Origin: Bacteriovorax sp. BAL6_X | GTDB lineage: Bacteria > Bdellovibrionota > Bacteriovoracia > Bacteriovoracales > Bacteriovoracaceae | NCBI RefSeq assembly: GCF_000443995.1 | Contig: NZ_AUMC01000006.1 | Span: forward strand, 124,001 to 188,000 | Length of the DNA: 64,000 nt | Reading direction: 5' to 3' | Shown: positions 15,040-24,018 of the stretch, one piece after another | Layout of the letters: each line of letters opens with the position of its first letter | How positions within the stretch are numbered: the stretch's first letter is position 1 | Notes under the pieces: model-generated | The model's database searches: none | Told to the model about the DNA's origin: nothing | The model's input: the letters and a program-made list of their open reading frames with translations, nothing else | Translations under genes and position numbers: made by a program

Positions 15040-16794
15040 ATGAGAATGGCAAGCGGACAATTTGTAATTATCAAGAAGTTATTAATAACTCTTATTTCAT
15101 GGTCAATGCTTTTGACTCCTATGGCCTACGCCCAAGAACAAACAGATACAAATACACAGACACAACAGGAACAAGTTCAATCAGAAGAAGATGGTCGCAC
15201 ACAAGTACAAAAGGAATCTGACCCTAATTACTGCTATCACGATGGAACAAACCAGAAGTGTGATGGTGGAAATGTTTACAACTGTCACCTCGAACAATGT
15301 GTAAATGCAAATGACAATAAGAATTACAACATGGAATACCAAAATTGTGGAGTTGATAAAAAGTGTCAGGAAGATTTAAAGGCCGATGCAAAAATATTTA
15401 CCAACCATAAGACAAGTGGCCCAAAAGGAAGCTCTGATATTATGAGCTATCTGGCCGCAGCAGCACAAATTGGTCAAGGTTGTGTTCTTTTGTACGGAGG
15501 AACATGCCAAACAGATGGGATTGGAACATTATTTTCAGGGGCGATTATTCTTGCACTAGCTCTTATGACAGCAATGGGTGACGGCTACAAGAAGAAGTTC
15601 AAAGGCTATAAAGATGCCTTAGCAAAACTTGATGAAAAAGATGAAAAATCATGGAATCACCAAACTCAAAGAGTAGCACTAGAAACAGAAATAAGACTTT
15701 TAAAAGATATGGAAAAAGCAGCACAAGATAAAATGAAGCATCATAAAAGAATTATGATGTTGATTACAATCTCGACTGCAATTGCGGCCATTTGTGCTGC
15801 ACTAACAATCTTCGGTTGTCCTGGCTCAAATCCCTGTACATATTGGGTACTAGGACTCGGTGCTGTTGCATTGGCCCTTGAAAATCAGGCCCTATCTTCT
15901 GCTAAAAAAGCTTATAAAAGTGCAAATAATGCCAGAAAGAAGACAGAGGTCGTACATAAAAAGCTCATCGCACGCTACAATAATCAATACAATCCGGCCA
16001 CTAGTCAAAAGACATCTGTTGCCAGTGCAATGGCCACTCCAGGCTCACAGGGATTAGGGATGACTAATAATGATGCTACCTTCGACGTGGATGAAGTAAA
16101 GTCAGAGAAGCTTAAAACAATTCCTAAGATGGATATAAAAATGGGTAAACTTGGTACAACAGGAGAGAACTTTGCTAATGCAATTGGGCTTAGTGAAGTG
16201 CAAGGTGGATACAATAAGACAAAGGCCACAGGTAACTCAAAATATGTAAATGAAGCGCTTGATAAGAATGCTGCGAAGATTAACAAAGCGGCCAATCGTG
16301 TTCTTAAAACTTTAGCAAAATCTGATAAGACAAGCGGTAAGGCCAAGAAAGCAATTAATGCGATTCTTGATCCAGCAGGTAACTCTAAGTATCTAGCAGA
16401 TACACTCGCAGGTCATGTATCCCCTGTTCAAATGGCGCTTAACTATAGAAGAGCTGGAGGTCGTAATGCGGCCAGAGATATCGCAAAGAACTCACAAGAG
16501 CTAAAAAGAGGAACAGGAGAAGGTCTTGCAGTTGAACATGACCCTTCATCAAAAGACTACCTTAAGAAATTAAAAAGTCAGTTAAATGGTTTTGAAGGCC
16601 TACTTGAACATGACGATGGAATTATGGCCCTAACAAATTTTGATCCAACAGTAAGTGAAGATGCAGTTGACCAGCTAAATGATGAAGAAATCATTGATGA
16701 TAAAGGTACTATCCACAAGGACTCAAAGTTGTCCCTGTGGAAAATTATTTCAAATCGTTACAATGTTATAAAATTAAAAAAGACACTAGAATAA
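15040..16794 (+). CDS. Large exported/membrane protein of unknown function
   Basis: A 584-residue protein when begun at the ATG at 15040, which follows an AAGGTGAGGAG ribosome site; an in-frame GTG lies at 15025. It has a signal peptide (KKLLITLISWSMLLTPMAYA), a Gln/Thr-rich spacer, a Cys-rich module of about 70 residues (DPNYCYHDGTNQKC ... LEQCVNANDN ... NCGVDKKCQEDLK), two or three hydrophobic segments (GTLFSGAIILALALMTAMGD; RIMMLITISTAIAAICAALT; YWVLGLGAVALALEN) separated by a charged coiled coil, and a long Lys/Ala-rich C-terminal half. No family recognised. It is monocistronic, meeting the convergent glycosyltransferase gene after 4 bases. The 260-base region upstream holds no gene that I can see. 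Confidence 0.7.
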   Translation: MRMASGQFVIIKKLLITLISWSMLLTPMAYAQEQTDTNTQTQQEQVQSEEDGRTQVQKESDPNYCYHDGTNQKCDGGNVYNCHLEQCVNANDNKNYNMEYQNCGVDKKCQEDLKADAKIFTNHKTSGPKGSSDIMSYLAAAAQIGQGCVLLYGGTCQTDGIGTLFSGAIILALALMTAMGDGYKKKFKGYKDALAKLDEKDEKSWNHQTQRVALETEIRLLKDMEKAAQDKMKHHKRIMMLITISTAIAAICAALTIFGCPGSNPCTYWVLGLGAVALALENQALSSAKKAYKSANNARKKTEVVHKKLIARYNNQYNPATSQKTSVASAMATPGSQGLGMTNNDATFDVDEVKSEKLKTIPKMDIKMGKLGTTGENFANAIGLSEVQGGYNKTKATGNSKYVNEALDKNAAKINKAANRVLKTLAKSDKTSGKAKKAINAILDPAGNSKYLADTLAGHVSPVQMALNYRRAGGRNAARDIAKNSQELKRGTGEGLAVEHDPSSKDYLKKLKSQLNGFEGLLEHDDGIMALTNFDPTVSEDAVDQLNDEEIIDDKGTIHKDSKLSLWKIISNRYNVIKLKKTLE

Positions 16795-16798
16795 TAAA

Positions 16799-17875
16799 CT
16801 AAGCTTCGCAGCGGCCATCATTACTTTGAGCCTGTTGTGAAGCTTTCTTTGCTTCAATAACTTCACTAATTTTATTAAATTCTTTTAAAAAGATATGCTT
16901 AAATTTTACCATTTCATAATTTGCTGAAACACCATGACGCTTCTTTGGGTCTTCGTCAGGAATTCCAACTTGTACAGGGTATCTAAGTGCAAGATAGTCC
17001 GCAGGAAGCTCATGCACTCCAACACCAAATGGTAAGAACTTATTTCCATTTGTAAGAACCGGCCTACCACAACTTAAGGCCTTTAGTGAAAAGTGCGGAA
17101 ACTTATCTGTCGTATCAATGAGGTACTTCGTTCCAGCTAAAAGTGGAGCGAGTTCACCCGAGCAACGATCTCCGAAAAAAAGTTCTGGATACTTAGTAGC
17201 ATATTGTCCTAAGTGATCATGCTTTCCGATAAATTTAAACTTCTTATCACCGTAAATATCGATGATCTTATAAACGTCCGAGTTTGTTAGTGGCTCACAG
17301 TTAATTAAAAAATAATCACGCTTAAACATTCCCTCAGGTAGAATCTTATAATCCTTTAGAGCAATTGCCGGTGTAACCTGTGTTGCACTTGGGAACTCTT
17401 TTAAGACTACCTCTTCATTTGACCAAAGAGTATTTGCTCTCTTTAAGTATTTTCTCTGCTTCGTTCGAGTAAATGCCTTGAAAAAGAATTCCTTGAAAGA
17501 GGACTTCTTCTTAATCGCATTAATATCTTCAACAAAGTAAGTGAAGAGATAAGTATCGTCACACATCTTGATTTCTTGAGAAAACCCACGTGAAATATTA
17601 ACTACAAGATCAACACTACATGGGATAAACAAACCTCTTGCAGCACCGTGAACTAAATGGGACTTATCAACAAGGTCTTCCCACGATTTAACAAAACGAC
17701 TAAGAAAAGTTGAGTGAATTTTTCTTTGTTCAACTGGCCCTAAAACTTGGCCTTGTCTATGAACAAGAGTATAAAGCTCTACGTTATCACCAATAACACC
17801 AAGAACTGTTTCTAAACACTCAATATAATAATCTCTTTCAATTACAGCATCACAGCTGACAACAACTTTTAACAT
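16799..17875 (-). CDS. GT-B fold glycosyltransferase family protein
   Basis: A 358-residue cytosolic protein. The C-terminal half has the nucleotide-sugar binding pattern of family 1/4 transferases: YFLINCEPLTNSDVYKIIDI, FKFIGKHDHLGQYATKYPEL, ELAPLLAGTKYLIDTTDKFP and the E/S-x2-A-L-S-x-G-x-P-V motif as SLKALSCGRPVLTNGNKF. The N-terminal domain is more divergent. It is last of a leftward run behind a UDP-glucuronate decarboxylase-like gene (10-base gap), suggesting it uses a nucleotide sugar such as UDP-xylose in surface polysaccharide or LPS synthesis; that substrate link is inference. Ends with an unusual hydrophilic tail (KKASQQAQSNDGRCEA). Confidence 0.65.
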   Translation of the reverse strand: MLKVVVSCDAVIERDYYIECLETVLGVIGDNVELYTLVHRQGQVLGPVEQRKIHSTFLSRFVKSWEDLVDKSHLVHGAARGLFIPCSVDLVVNISRGFSQEIKMCDDTYLFTYFVEDINAIKKKSSFKEFFFKAFTRTKQRKYLKRANTLWSNEEVVLKEFPSATQVTPAIALKDYKILPEGMFKRDYFLINCEPLTNSDVYKIIDIYGDKKFKFIGKHDHLGQYATKYPELFFGDRCSGELAPLLAGTKYLIDTTDKFPHFSLKALSCGRPVLTNGNKFLPFGVGVHELPADYLALRYPVQVGIPDEDPKKRHGVSANYEMVKFKHIFLKEFNKISEVIEAKKASQQAQSNDGRCEA

Positions 17876-17885
17876 AATATTCTCT

Positions 17886-18854
17886 TTACCTATCTTTTAA
17901 ATCTCTAAAGTATTTAGCAGTTTTCTCAATACCTTCAGCAAAAGTTACTTTTGGTAGGTATCCTAACTTCATAACACGATTAATATCAGGCCTTCTACGT
18001 TTTGGATCATCTTTTGGTAGATCTTGATAAGAAAGCTTTGAATCTGACTCAAGCGCCTCTACGATTAGCTCCCCAGTCTCCTTAATTGTATACTCATCAG
18101 GGTTTCCAATATTATATGGCATATGATCACCTAGCATTAGAACGTGATCGATCGCATTGGCCAGATCCGTTACATAACAAAAAGAGCGTGTCTGACTACC
18201 GTCACCATAAACAGTGATGTCTGCACCCTCAAGTGCTTGATTAATAAAATTTGGAATAACACGGCCATCGTCAGGGCGCATTCGAGGTCCATAAGTATTA
18301 AAGATACGTATGATACGAGTATCCACTTCAAACTTTCTGAAATACGTCATTGTTAAAGCTTCAGCGTAACGCTTAGCTTCATCGTAGCAACTCCTTGGCC
18401 CAATTGGATTTACATGGCCAACATAGTCCTCAACTTGCGGATGAATCTCAGGATCACCATAAACTTCAGAAGTTGAGGCTTCTAAGAACCTTGCACCGTG
18501 ATCTTTTGCAAGATCAAGAAGATGTTGTGTTCCAATAGAGTTTACCATCATAATTTCCAACGGAATTATTTTAAAATCAATTGGTGAAGCAGGTGATGCT
18601 AGAGAAAGAATAAAGTCAAATTTCACGTCACCAAAATCAGGAAGACCATTAATAATATCACACTCAATAAAATGGAAATTTTTATACTTAGACAGAAGTT
18701 CAACATTCGACTTAGAACCAGTAATAAAATTATCTAATCCATAAACAGTTGCACCTTTTTCAAGGTAAAGCTGGGCAACTGTTGAAGGAACAAATCCAGC
18801 TGCTCCTGCAATTAAAAAATTCTTACCTTTATGTTCCATTGGTAATTGGCTCAT
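17886..18854 (-). CDS. UDP-glucuronate decarboxylase-like extended SDR (NAD-dependent epimerase family)
   Basis: A 322-residue nucleotide-sugar short-chain dehydrogenase. The sequence follows the UXS family closely: LASPASPIDFK, then ASTSEVYGDPEIHPQVEDY, GHVNPIGPRSCYDEAKRYAE with the YxxxK catalytic pair, RIFNTYGPRMRPDDGRVIPN and TVYGDGSQTRSFCYVTDL. This enzyme makes UDP-xylose from UDP-glucuronate. The dinucleotide motif reads GAAGFVPST instead of GGAGFVGSH, so the third Gly is a Pro. The gene is preceded by EamA and followed by a glycosyltransferase gene, consistent with a sugar-assembly operon. Confidence 0.82.
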   Translation of the reverse strand: MSQLPMEHKGKNFLIAGAAGFVPSTVAQLYLEKGATVYGLDNFITGSKSNVELLSKYKNFHFIECDIINGLPDFGDVKFDFILSLASPASPIDFKIIPLEIMMVNSIGTQHLLDLAKDHGARFLEASTSEVYGDPEIHPQVEDYVGHVNPIGPRSCYDEAKRYAEALTMTYFRKFEVDTRIIRIFNTYGPRMRPDDGRVIPNFINQALEGADITVYGDGSQTRSFCYVTDLANAIDHVLMLGDHMPYNIGNPDEYTIKETGELIVEALESDSKLSYQDLPKDDPKRRRPDINRVMKLGYLPKVTFAEGIEKTAKYFRDLKDR

Positions 18855-18871
18855 CTAAACTCCTGATATAT

Positions 18872-19798
18872 CTAATTAACTTGTATATTTAATTCGTGTT
18901 TTCTATTAGCTAATTGTAGCATCGTTGATCCCAGCAGTAAAAATGCTCCTCCCAGTAGCTGAACCACGCTAAGCTTCTGATCAAGGGCAAGCCAGTTAAT
19001 AATGACCGCAAAAAAAGGAAAAGACATCTCGGCAATTGTACAAACCTTAGCAGATACTAGCCCTAGTCCCCTATAGTAGAAGTACATTCCAAAAATTCCA
19101 GAAATGAGGGCCAAGATACTGACCTTTCCCCATAACTCAATTGGAAAACTAAGTCCTGTACCTGTTCCGATCATGAAAGGAATAATAGCAAGAAGACCAA
19201 CAGCAAAGCGAAGTGACATCACTTCTTTTTCAAGCCAGTTTTTCTTCATTAGGTATTTCCCAAATACAGTCGCACTCCCCCAGCTCATAACAGAAATGAG
19301 GGCCAAGCAAAGCCCATACAGAGATGAGCGATCGAAGCTAACCTGCCCAGTCTTAATCAAATTAATAGCACTATTAATATCTTGGTAGCTAATTAGTGCT
19401 GCCCCAAATAATGAAACAGCTGCCCACAAAAGAAAACGCTTAGTAATACGCTCTTTTAAGATAAGATAAGCGAGGCTTATAGCAATAAATGGCTGTAATT
19501 TTTGTAAGAGGATAACTAATGAGGGATTTAAGAGAGCAAACGATTTTGTAAAAGTTAACGTTGCAATGGCCGACCCCATCGCACCAATCATAAAAAAGCA
19601 AAGCATTTCAAATGGCTTCATCTTTAAGATTTTCTTTCTTGCAATATAAAGCGTCGGAAGAAAGAGAATGGTAAGAAATAAGTGTTCCCCAAAAACAATG
19701 ATCTCACTGCTATTGTACTTATAGAGTAGAGGATATCGAATAAGCGTATCCAACGCCCAAATGAAACAAGCAATGAGAATAAAGCTTAAACCTTTCAC
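18872..19798 (-). CDS. EamA/DMT superfamily transporter
   Basis: A 308-residue ten-helix membrane protein with the internal repeat typical of EamA (RhaT/DMT) permeases. Repeat one spans roughly residues 1-140 and carries ALLNPSLVILLQKLQPFIAI; repeat two carries the equivalent VSAKVCTIAEMSFPFFAVII followed by WLALDQKLSVVQLLGGAFLL. These usually export metabolites such as amino acids, purines or nucleotide sugars. The start overlaps the trmFO stop by 4 nt, so it is translationally coupled to it. Substrate unknown; a nucleotide-sugar or precursor role is possible from context. Confidence 0.85.
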   Translation of the reverse strand: MKGLSFILIACFIWALDTLIRYPLLYKYNSSEIIVFGEHLFLTILFLPTLYIARKKILKMKPFEMLCFFMIGAMGSAIATLTFTKSFALLNPSLVILLQKLQPFIAISLAYLILKERITKRFLLWAAVSLFGAALISYQDINSAINLIKTGQVSFDRSSLYGLCLALISVMSWGSATVFGKYLMKKNWLEKEVMSLRFAVGLLAIIPFMIGTGTGLSFPIELWGKVSILALISGIFGMYFYYRGLGLVSAKVCTIAEMSFPFFAVIINWLALDQKLSVVQLLGGAFLLLGSTMLQLANRKHELNIQVN

Positions 19799-21171
19799 TT
19801 CGTAAAGTACCCACTCATGAATTCATCAAATACTAATTTGGCACGATCAGATGCAAGTTGCTTTTTGACTTTCTTGCGATTCTTACGATCACGTCTTTGT
19901 TCCTTAGTAAGAGTAACTGGAGGAAGAAGACCGAAGTTAATATTTGAAGGTGTAGGCTTAGGTACAGTCATAATATAATTTACGAGGGCCCCTAGACCTG
20001 TCTCCACAGGAAATTGCTTTACTTCCTCACCTCTTAACTTCTTAAGAAGTTGAAGTGCTACATATTGTCCCATGGAAGCTGATTCTGTATAACCTTCAAC
20101 ACCAGTAATCTGACCAGCAAAGTAGATATTAGGAAACTTCTTAACACTAAGATCAAAATCTAACAGTGTTCTTGAGTTAATAAATGAATTTCTATGAACA
20201 GAGCCTAAGTGTAGAAAACTTGCGTTTTCAAAACCTGGTATCATTTTAAAGACACGTGTTTGTTCAGGGTATTTTAAACGAGTTTGAAATCCAACCATAT
20301 TAAAGGCCGAGCCTAGTAGGTTTTCACGTCTCAACTGAACACATGCATATGGAAGAGTACCATCAGGTAGCTCCAGTCCAATAGGCTTCATACATGAGAA
20401 ACGGGCCGTATCAACACCACGCTCTGCCATAATATCAACCGGTAGACACGACTCAAAGAATTTATAATCCTCAAAATTCTGGGCCGCTACTTTTTCGGCC
20501 TTAACAAGCTCTGCAATAAAAGCTTCATATTGTTCCTGATTCATTGGAGCATTAAGATAATCTGCTTCCTCTCCCTCTTCTTCGCTTACCGGTTTGTGAC
20601 GATCTTTGTAATAAAGTTTTGAATAATCAAGGCTGTCTCCATCAACAACAGGAGCAATTGCATCGTAGAAATAGAAGTCATCATTAGAAATATTCTTAAC
20701 GATCCAGTTTGAAAGGCCTTCTGTCGTTAGAGGACCTGAAGCGATAATACAAGCATCTGCCTGATACTCGGCCATTAGCGCCTGAGGATCTGATGCATCT
20801 TGCGCAACAATTGTGATATTTTCATTCTTATGAAGACGATCAGTTACTTCGCCAGAGAAGCCATCACGATCTACCGCAAGAGCATCCCCTGCTGGAACCG
20901 CATGCTTTCTAGCAGAATCTAGAATAATTGATCCAAGAGCATCCATCTCATATTTAAGAAGTCCATGCCCAGAAGCAGGGTTCATCGACTTAAGTGAGTT
21001 CGTGCATACTAATTCTGCGAATGCATCGATTTTTTGTGCTGGATTCTTTTGGATCGTTTTATTTTCTACAAGAATAACTTCAACACCATGATTTGCTAAA
21101 AAGTTGGCAGCTTCACTACCGGCCATTCCAGCACCAATAACAATTACTTTTTGCGAATTAGACAATTTCAA
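19795..21171 (-). CDS. trmFO: tRNA (uracil-5-)-methyltransferase TrmFO, folate/FAD-dependent
   Basis: A 458-residue flavoprotein making ribothymidine at position 54 of tRNA using methylenetetrahydrofolate. The N-terminal FAD motif is VIGAGMAGSEAANFLANHG. Next comes AELVCTNSLKSMNPASGHG with the first conserved Cys, the KHAVPAGDALAVDRD segment, and SCLPVDIMAERGVDTARFS with the second Cys. The distal FAD part IYFAGQITGVEGYTESASMG is intact. Length is usual. First gene of a leftward run of four that continues with EamA and sugar genes; the coupling to sugar genes has no obvious metabolic reason. Confidence 0.95.
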   Translation of the reverse strand: MKLSNSQKVIVIGAGMAGSEAANFLANHGVEVILVENKTIQKNPAQKIDAFAELVCTNSLKSMNPASGHGLLKYEMDALGSIILDSARKHAVPAGDALAVDRDGFSGEVTDRLHKNENITIVAQDASDPQALMAEYQADACIIASGPLTTEGLSNWIVKNISNDDFYFYDAIAPVVDGDSLDYSKLYYKDRHKPVSEEEGEEADYLNAPMNQEQYEAFIAELVKAEKVAAQNFEDYKFFESCLPVDIMAERGVDTARFSCMKPIGLELPDGTLPYACVQLRRENLLGSAFNMVGFQTRLKYPEQTRVFKMIPGFENASFLHLGSVHRNSFINSRTLLDFDLSVKKFPNIYFAGQITGVEGYTESASMGQYVALQLLKKLRGEEVKQFPVETGLGALVNYIMTVPKPTPSNINFGLLPPVTLTKEQRRDRKNRKKVKKQLASDRAKLVFDEFMSGYFTK

Positions 21172-21279
21172 CCTCTTTAATATACTTAAATGATGATATA
21201 GACCTTATATATGCAAACATGCTATAAAGTCCATTAATTACCAGTATTTAACGTATATTATTAACATAGAGACGACGCA

Positions 21280-23034
21280 ATGCAAATAGTCATTCATCAA
21301 ACTGAACACACCATTGGCAACTTTACACAAGTTTACAAATACATAGAGAATCTTGTTCAATCCCAAGGCTTTCAAAATAAAATTCATATCTTTCCAGAGA
21401 CATTTTTAACAGGGTATCCCCTACAAGACTTAGTTCTACAAAAATCATTTATTCGCGATTACCACGAAATGCTAGGTGCGCTCAAAGATTTATTTGCTAA
21501 GACAAACTTTGATAATCATACGGCCTTGTTAATCGGAGGGCTCCGTTATGATTTTGAAGAAAATAGTGAGATTCCTTCAAATATCTATAACGTCGTTTAT
21601 GAAGTGACTAAAGACGCTAATTTAAAAGATATTTATAAAAAGTGTCTACTGCCGGCCTATGATATTTTTGATGAAACGAAATACTATACGCCAGGAGACT
21701 CTGCGACAATTTGGACTCTAGGAGACTATAAATTCGGTCTGCTTATTTGTGAAGATATGTGGCACTCAAAACAATATACAGTTGATCCTCTCCAGCTTCT
21801 TATGGACAAGGCCAAAGGAGAGAGCTTAAACGGAGTCATCAATCTAAGTGCGTCGCCGTGGAATATTGATAAAGAAGAGAAACGCCTTAAAAGGGCCAGC
21901 GAAATTTCTAAAGTGTTTGGTATCCCTTTTTACTATGTAAATAAAGTGGGTGCAGAAGATGAAATTATTTTTGATGGTGCAAGTTTCGTCGTCAATGGCC
22001 AAACAGTCATTGCCAAGGCCAGGTCATTCGTTGCCGACATTATGGAAGTTGAAGTAGGAGCATCTGTAAAAATAGGAACACTTGGGTCGGCACCTCAGGG
22101 GAAACACTCTTGGGAATCTCTTTTTGGCCCTCATATTGAAAAGACACCAAATGGGGCAAGGCTTAGGCCACTGAGTGAAGAAAAGCTCGATGCGATTCTA
22201 GGGGCCATCAACCTAGGTCTACAAGACTATGCCAGAAAATGTGGAATGAACAAATTCCTTGTGGCCCTTTCGGGTGGAATTGACTCGGCCCTTGTCTTAA
22301 CACTTGTTAAATTATTTTTACGTCCAGGACAAGAAGTTGAGGCCATCTATATGCCTTCAAAATTCTCAGCAGGCCTAAGCTGGGAAATAAGCGAAGAGCT
22401 ATGCAAGAATCTTGGAGTTAAACTTCACAATGTACCAATTAAGTTTCTCCACTCATCAGTCCAAAACCTATTTCAAGACTTGCTAGAACCACTCTCAGGG
22501 CTGGCCGATGAAAATATTCAATCACGTCTTAGAGGGGCCCTGTTATATGCGCGCTCAAATCAAACTGGGGCGATGGTTATTAATACATCTAATAAGTCTG
22601 AGCTAGCTGTTGGTTACTCGACTCTATATGGTGACTCTGTTGGGGCACTTAGCATTCTTGGGGATCTCTATAAGAGTGAGGTCTTCGCCCTATCTAAGCA
22701 TATCAATAAGAACTTCAACAATCTTATTCCGACGGCCGTTATTGAAAGGCCACCAAGTGCGGAACTAAGGGCCGAACAAAAAGATGAAGATTCTTTACCC
22801 CCATACGATACCCTCGATATGATATTAGAATCATACCTTTCTTATCGCTATGACATGGAAGACCTTCTTAAGCTTGGGTTAAACAAAACTGAAGTTGAAA
22901 GAGTCATTAAACTGATATTAAATAGTGAGTACAAAAGGCAGCAGTTCTGTCCTATTTTAAAACTTAAAGATAAAAGCTTTGGTTTTGGAAGACGGGTGCC
23001 GATATGTAAGAAAGTTGAATTTAATTTAGACTAG
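21280..23034 (+). CDS. nadE: Glutamine-dependent NAD(+) synthetase
   Basis: A 584-residue two-domain enzyme that amidates nicotinate adenine dinucleotide to NAD. Residues 1-290 are a carbon-nitrogen hydrolase domain with the Glu (IFPETFLTGYP), Lys (YKKCLLPAYDIFDE) and Cys (GLLICEDMWHSKQY) triad that releases ammonia from glutamine. Residues about 310-584 are the ATP-pyrophosphatase synthetase domain with LVALSGGIDSALVLT at about residue 330, NTSNKSELAVGYSTLYGDSV and RPPSAELRAEQKDED. Divergent from trmFO, and monocistronic. Confidence 0.95.
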   Translation: MQIVIHQTEHTIGNFTQVYKYIENLVQSQGFQNKIHIFPETFLTGYPLQDLVLQKSFIRDYHEMLGALKDLFAKTNFDNHTALLIGGLRYDFEENSEIPSNIYNVVYEVTKDANLKDIYKKCLLPAYDIFDETKYYTPGDSATIWTLGDYKFGLLICEDMWHSKQYTVDPLQLLMDKAKGESLNGVINLSASPWNIDKEEKRLKRASEISKVFGIPFYYVNKVGAEDEIIFDGASFVVNGQTVIAKARSFVADIMEVEVGASVKIGTLGSAPQGKHSWESLFGPHIEKTPNGARLRPLSEEKLDAILGAINLGLQDYARKCGMNKFLVALSGGIDSALVLTLVKLFLRPGQEVEAIYMPSKFSAGLSWEISEELCKNLGVKLHNVPIKFLHSSVQNLFQDLLEPLSGLADENIQSRLRGALLYARSNQTGAMVINTSNKSELAVGYSTLYGDSVGALSILGDLYKSEVFALSKHINKNFNNLIPTAVIERPPSAELRAEQKDEDSLPPYDTLDMILESYLSYRYDMEDLLKLGLNKTEVERVIKLILNSEYKRQQFCPILKLKDKSFGFGRRVPICKKVEFNLD

Positions 23035-23060
23035 TCTATTGATTTAGGGAGTATGAAAAG

Positions 23061-23609
23061 ATGAATAAGACATTTGAAAAAGTAGTTAATTCTTTCGATG
23101 ATGTAAAAGCAATGGTTGATAATGTTATTGCTAATAAATCTGTAAAAGAAGTTGAAAAGAACGTCATGAACTTTATAGGTCAAGTCGAGAAAGAAGCACG
23201 AAACGTAATGGATAAAGACGTAAAGAAAGTTGTTCTGACTCTACAAAAAGAAAAGAAGAAAGTTGAAAAGTTTGTGGATTCAACGATTCAAAAAGAAGTT
23301 AAGGCCGCAAAGAAGTACCTAGATGGACATATTAAAGATGTTCAAAAACTTCAAAAGACACTTGATAAGTATCTAAAAGATGAAATGAAGAAGGCCAAGA
23401 AAACAGCAACAAAGAAAGTTAAAGAGGCCGAAGCGACAATTAAAAAGAAGGCAAAAACAGCAAAGAAAGTTGTAAAGAAAAAAGCTACAGCAAAGAAGTC
23501 TCCTGCGAAAAAGGCCGCATCAAAGAAGACAGCGAAAAAAGCCCCTACTAAGAAAGCAGCCGCTAAAAAAACAGCAAAGAAAGTGAAAAAGAAAACAGCA
23601 AAAAAATAG
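23061..23609 (+). CDS. Lys/Ala-rich histone H1-like protein with N-terminal coiled coil
   Basis: A 182-residue protein. Residues 1-115 are amphipathic helix with heptads and a charged pattern ([39 protein letters not shown]), reminiscent of phasin-like coiled coils. Residues 115-182 are repetitive Lys/Ala/Thr blocks (KKKATAKKSPAKKAASKK) like bacterial H1-like nucleoid proteins or the tail of PhaF. It probably binds nucleic acid non-specifically. ATG follows AGGGAG. A hairpin without a T tract separates it from the HPt gene. Confidence 0.72.
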   Translation: MNKTFEKVVNSFDDVKAMVDNVIANKSVKEVEKNVMNFIGQVEKEARNVMDKDVKKVVLTLQKEKKKVEKFVDSTIQKEVKAAKKYLDGHIKDVQKLQKTLDKYLKDEMKKAKKTATKKVKEAEATIKKKAKTAKKVVKKKATAKKSPAKKAASKKTAKKAPTKKAAAKKTAKKVKKKTAKK

Positions 23610-23624
23610 CACTCGACTACTAAA

Positions 23625-23645
23625 GAGGGAGCCTAATGCTCCCTC
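23625..23645 (+). other. Intergenic hairpin without U tract
   Basis: GAGGGAGC (23625-23632), loop CTAAT and GCTCCCTC (23638-23645) form a perfect 8-bp stem after the stop of the H1-like gene. No T run follows, so it may protect the upstream message 3' end or weakly attenuate transcription into the HPt gene. Confidence 0.6.
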
Positions 23646-23667
23646 AAATATCCCACAAGGTGATATC

Positions 23668-23937
23668 ATGGAAAAGAGTCTCAATTCACATATTCAAAAA
23701 CTACTTCCCAAGTTTAAGGAATCTAAGAAAACAGAAATTAACTACCTCTTGCCAAAAATTGCAACGATGCAAGAAAATGAGCTGCGCCAAGTCCTTCACA
23801 AAATGGCCGGTAGCTTCTCATGCTATAACTTCCTAAAAATCGGAGCATCTCTAAAAGCCTTTGAAGTTGATCAAGACCTTGACTCAAAGCGCCATCTAGT
23901 AAAGAAAACCCTAGAAGAGGTTTTAACCGAGTTATAG
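23668..23937 (+). CDS. Stand-alone histidine phosphotransfer (HPt) domain protein
   Basis: An 89-residue four-helix-type protein. The sequence LRQVLHKMAGSFSCYNFLKI matches the HPt signature (H-x-L/M-x-G-S-x4-G/N-hydrophobic), placing the phospho-accepting His at about residue 45. Its length equals a single HPt domain. Such proteins relay phosphate between hybrid kinases and response regulators. A histidine kinase gene lies at 26181-27635 but is not shown to be its partner. ATG follows AAGGTGATATC. Confidence 0.72.
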   Translation: MEKSLNSHIQKLLPKFKESKKTEINYLLPKIATMQENELRQVLHKMAGSFSCYNFLKIGASLKAFEVDQDLDSKRHLVKKTLEEVLTEL

Positions 23938-24018
23938 TCTAAATATCTATTTTTATTAACAATCCTTATCTTTTTTGTGATAATGCCAAAATACTCAAAA
24001 TAGAATAAGGAAGTTTAT

